Source: WHTF01 sp964482425
Lineage (GTDB): Bacteria; Desulfobacterota; Binatia; UBA9968
DNA: 6,897 nucleotides
Direction of reading: 5' to 3'
Assembly (NCBI GenBank): GCA_964482425.1
Contig: CAYZXN010000298.1
Location: 1 to 6,897 of the forward strand
Positions 6,724 to 6,897 of the stretch are shown in pieces (within the stretch, counting starts at the first letter, position 1; each line of letters opens with the position of its first letter). The position numbers and the translations under genes are program-made. The notes beneath the pieces are model-generated. The model was given only the letters and a program-made list of their open reading frames with translations, made no database searches and was not told the origin of the DNA.

Positions 6724-6780
6724 TCAAAGCCGGAGCTTGTATTTCCGCTCGACCTCCTCGACGTAGCCGCTCTTGTCGAA
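6724..6780 (-). pseudogene. Possible 3' remnant of a minus-strand gene
   Basis: Read on the minus strand, 18 codons before the TGA at 6724-6726 give FDKSGYVEEVERKYKLRL. This is a charged, helical-looking end of the kind found at the C-terminus of periplasmic solute-binding proteins of NMT1/NitT-TauT type transporters. That resemblance is from memory and is not proof. Beyond 6780 the frame stays open but turns into low-quality sequence antisense to the metallo-hydrolase piece, so the rest of the gene seems to be missing. It may be a chance open frame. Confidence 0.3.
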
Positions 6781-6787
6781 GCCGCAG

Positions 6788-6897
6788 CGGGATGCTCTCA
6801 ACGCGGACGGCGCCCAACTCGAGTATGGCCCGCCACCGGCTTCGTGGTGAAGTTTACCAACGGACTCACCGCCTATCTGTCGGGCGATACGGCCATC
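6788..6897 (+). pseudogene. Frameshifted, truncated metallo-beta-lactamase-fold hydrolase fragment
   Basis: One frame (6788-6829) reads RDALNADGAQLEYG and the next (6829-6897) reads PATGFVVKFTNG and then LTAYLSGDTAI. Joined, they give the centre of an MBL-fold metal-dependent hydrolase (UPF0173-like): the GPATGFVV strand, the NGLT turn and the YLSGDT strand carrying the metal-site aspartate. The join needs one extra C in the CCC run at 6829-6831, so a single-base deletion, or a homopolymer sequencing error, breaks the frame. Upstream, the first frame hits TAG at 6764-6766, and no HxHxDH motif is found in the preceding 350 bases, so the N-terminal half is absent. The 3' end lies outside the window. 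It is probably a decayed gene; an assembly join or read error is the alternative. Confidence 0.55.

Overview
The window is a GC-rich (by eye about 58-60%) bacterial chromosomal segment. It carries three complete protein genes and a 3' zone of intergenic repeats and gene debris. The combination of a 'DxH'-type amidohydrolase-2 enzyme, an N-acyl-D-amino-acid-deacylase-like enzyme, a GTG-initiated SWIM/SNF2 helicase and short palindromic intergenic repeats resembles genomes of uncultured soil or sediment bacteria (Desulfobacterota, Binatota, Tectomicrobia, Rokubacteria and similar). This placement is an impression from gene content, not a phylogenetic result. No RNA gene, CRISPR array, insertion sequence or integrase was recognised.

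Layout. (1) 9-1067, minus strand: a complete 352-residue amidohydrolase-2 family TIM-barrel hydrolase. It has a strong Shine-Dalgarno, a candidate sigma70-type promoter and a perfect 6-3-6 palindrome at the predicted transcription start, so it looks like a regulated gene. (2) 1068-1235: the divergent intergenic region. (3) 1236-4493, plus strand: a complete 1085-residue helicase with an N-terminal SWIM zinc finger, a bacterial SNF2-associated middle region and a full C-terminal SNF2 ATPase. It has no visible Shine-Dalgarno. (4) 4494-4701: an intergenic region with nested inverted repeats, a candidate promoter with a perfect TTGACA -35 box and a GGAGGAGG ribosome binding site. (5) 4702-6417, plus strand: a complete 571-residue N-acyl-D-amino-acid-deacylase-like amidohydrolase. 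(6) 6418-6897: no intact gene. It holds a small hairpin, a degenerate CACGAAGG tandem repeat, a 27-base palindromic repeat, a possible 3' remnant of a minus-strand gene, and a frameshifted, 5'-truncated piece of a metallo-beta-lactamase-fold hydrolase that runs off the end.

How the genes may work together. The two amidohydrolases belong to different branches of the superfamily and lie on opposite strands either side of the helicase, so they do not form an operon with it or with each other. Each has its own promoter-like sequence and strong ribosome binding site, consistent with separate catabolic or detoxifying enzymes. The helicase looks like a stand-alone, weakly translated gene. I found no convincing evidence of a new multi-gene system. 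The points most worth checking are the operator-like palindrome, the altered metal-ligand region of the deacylase-like enzyme, and the frameshifted metallo-hydrolase in the repeat-bearing 3' zone.
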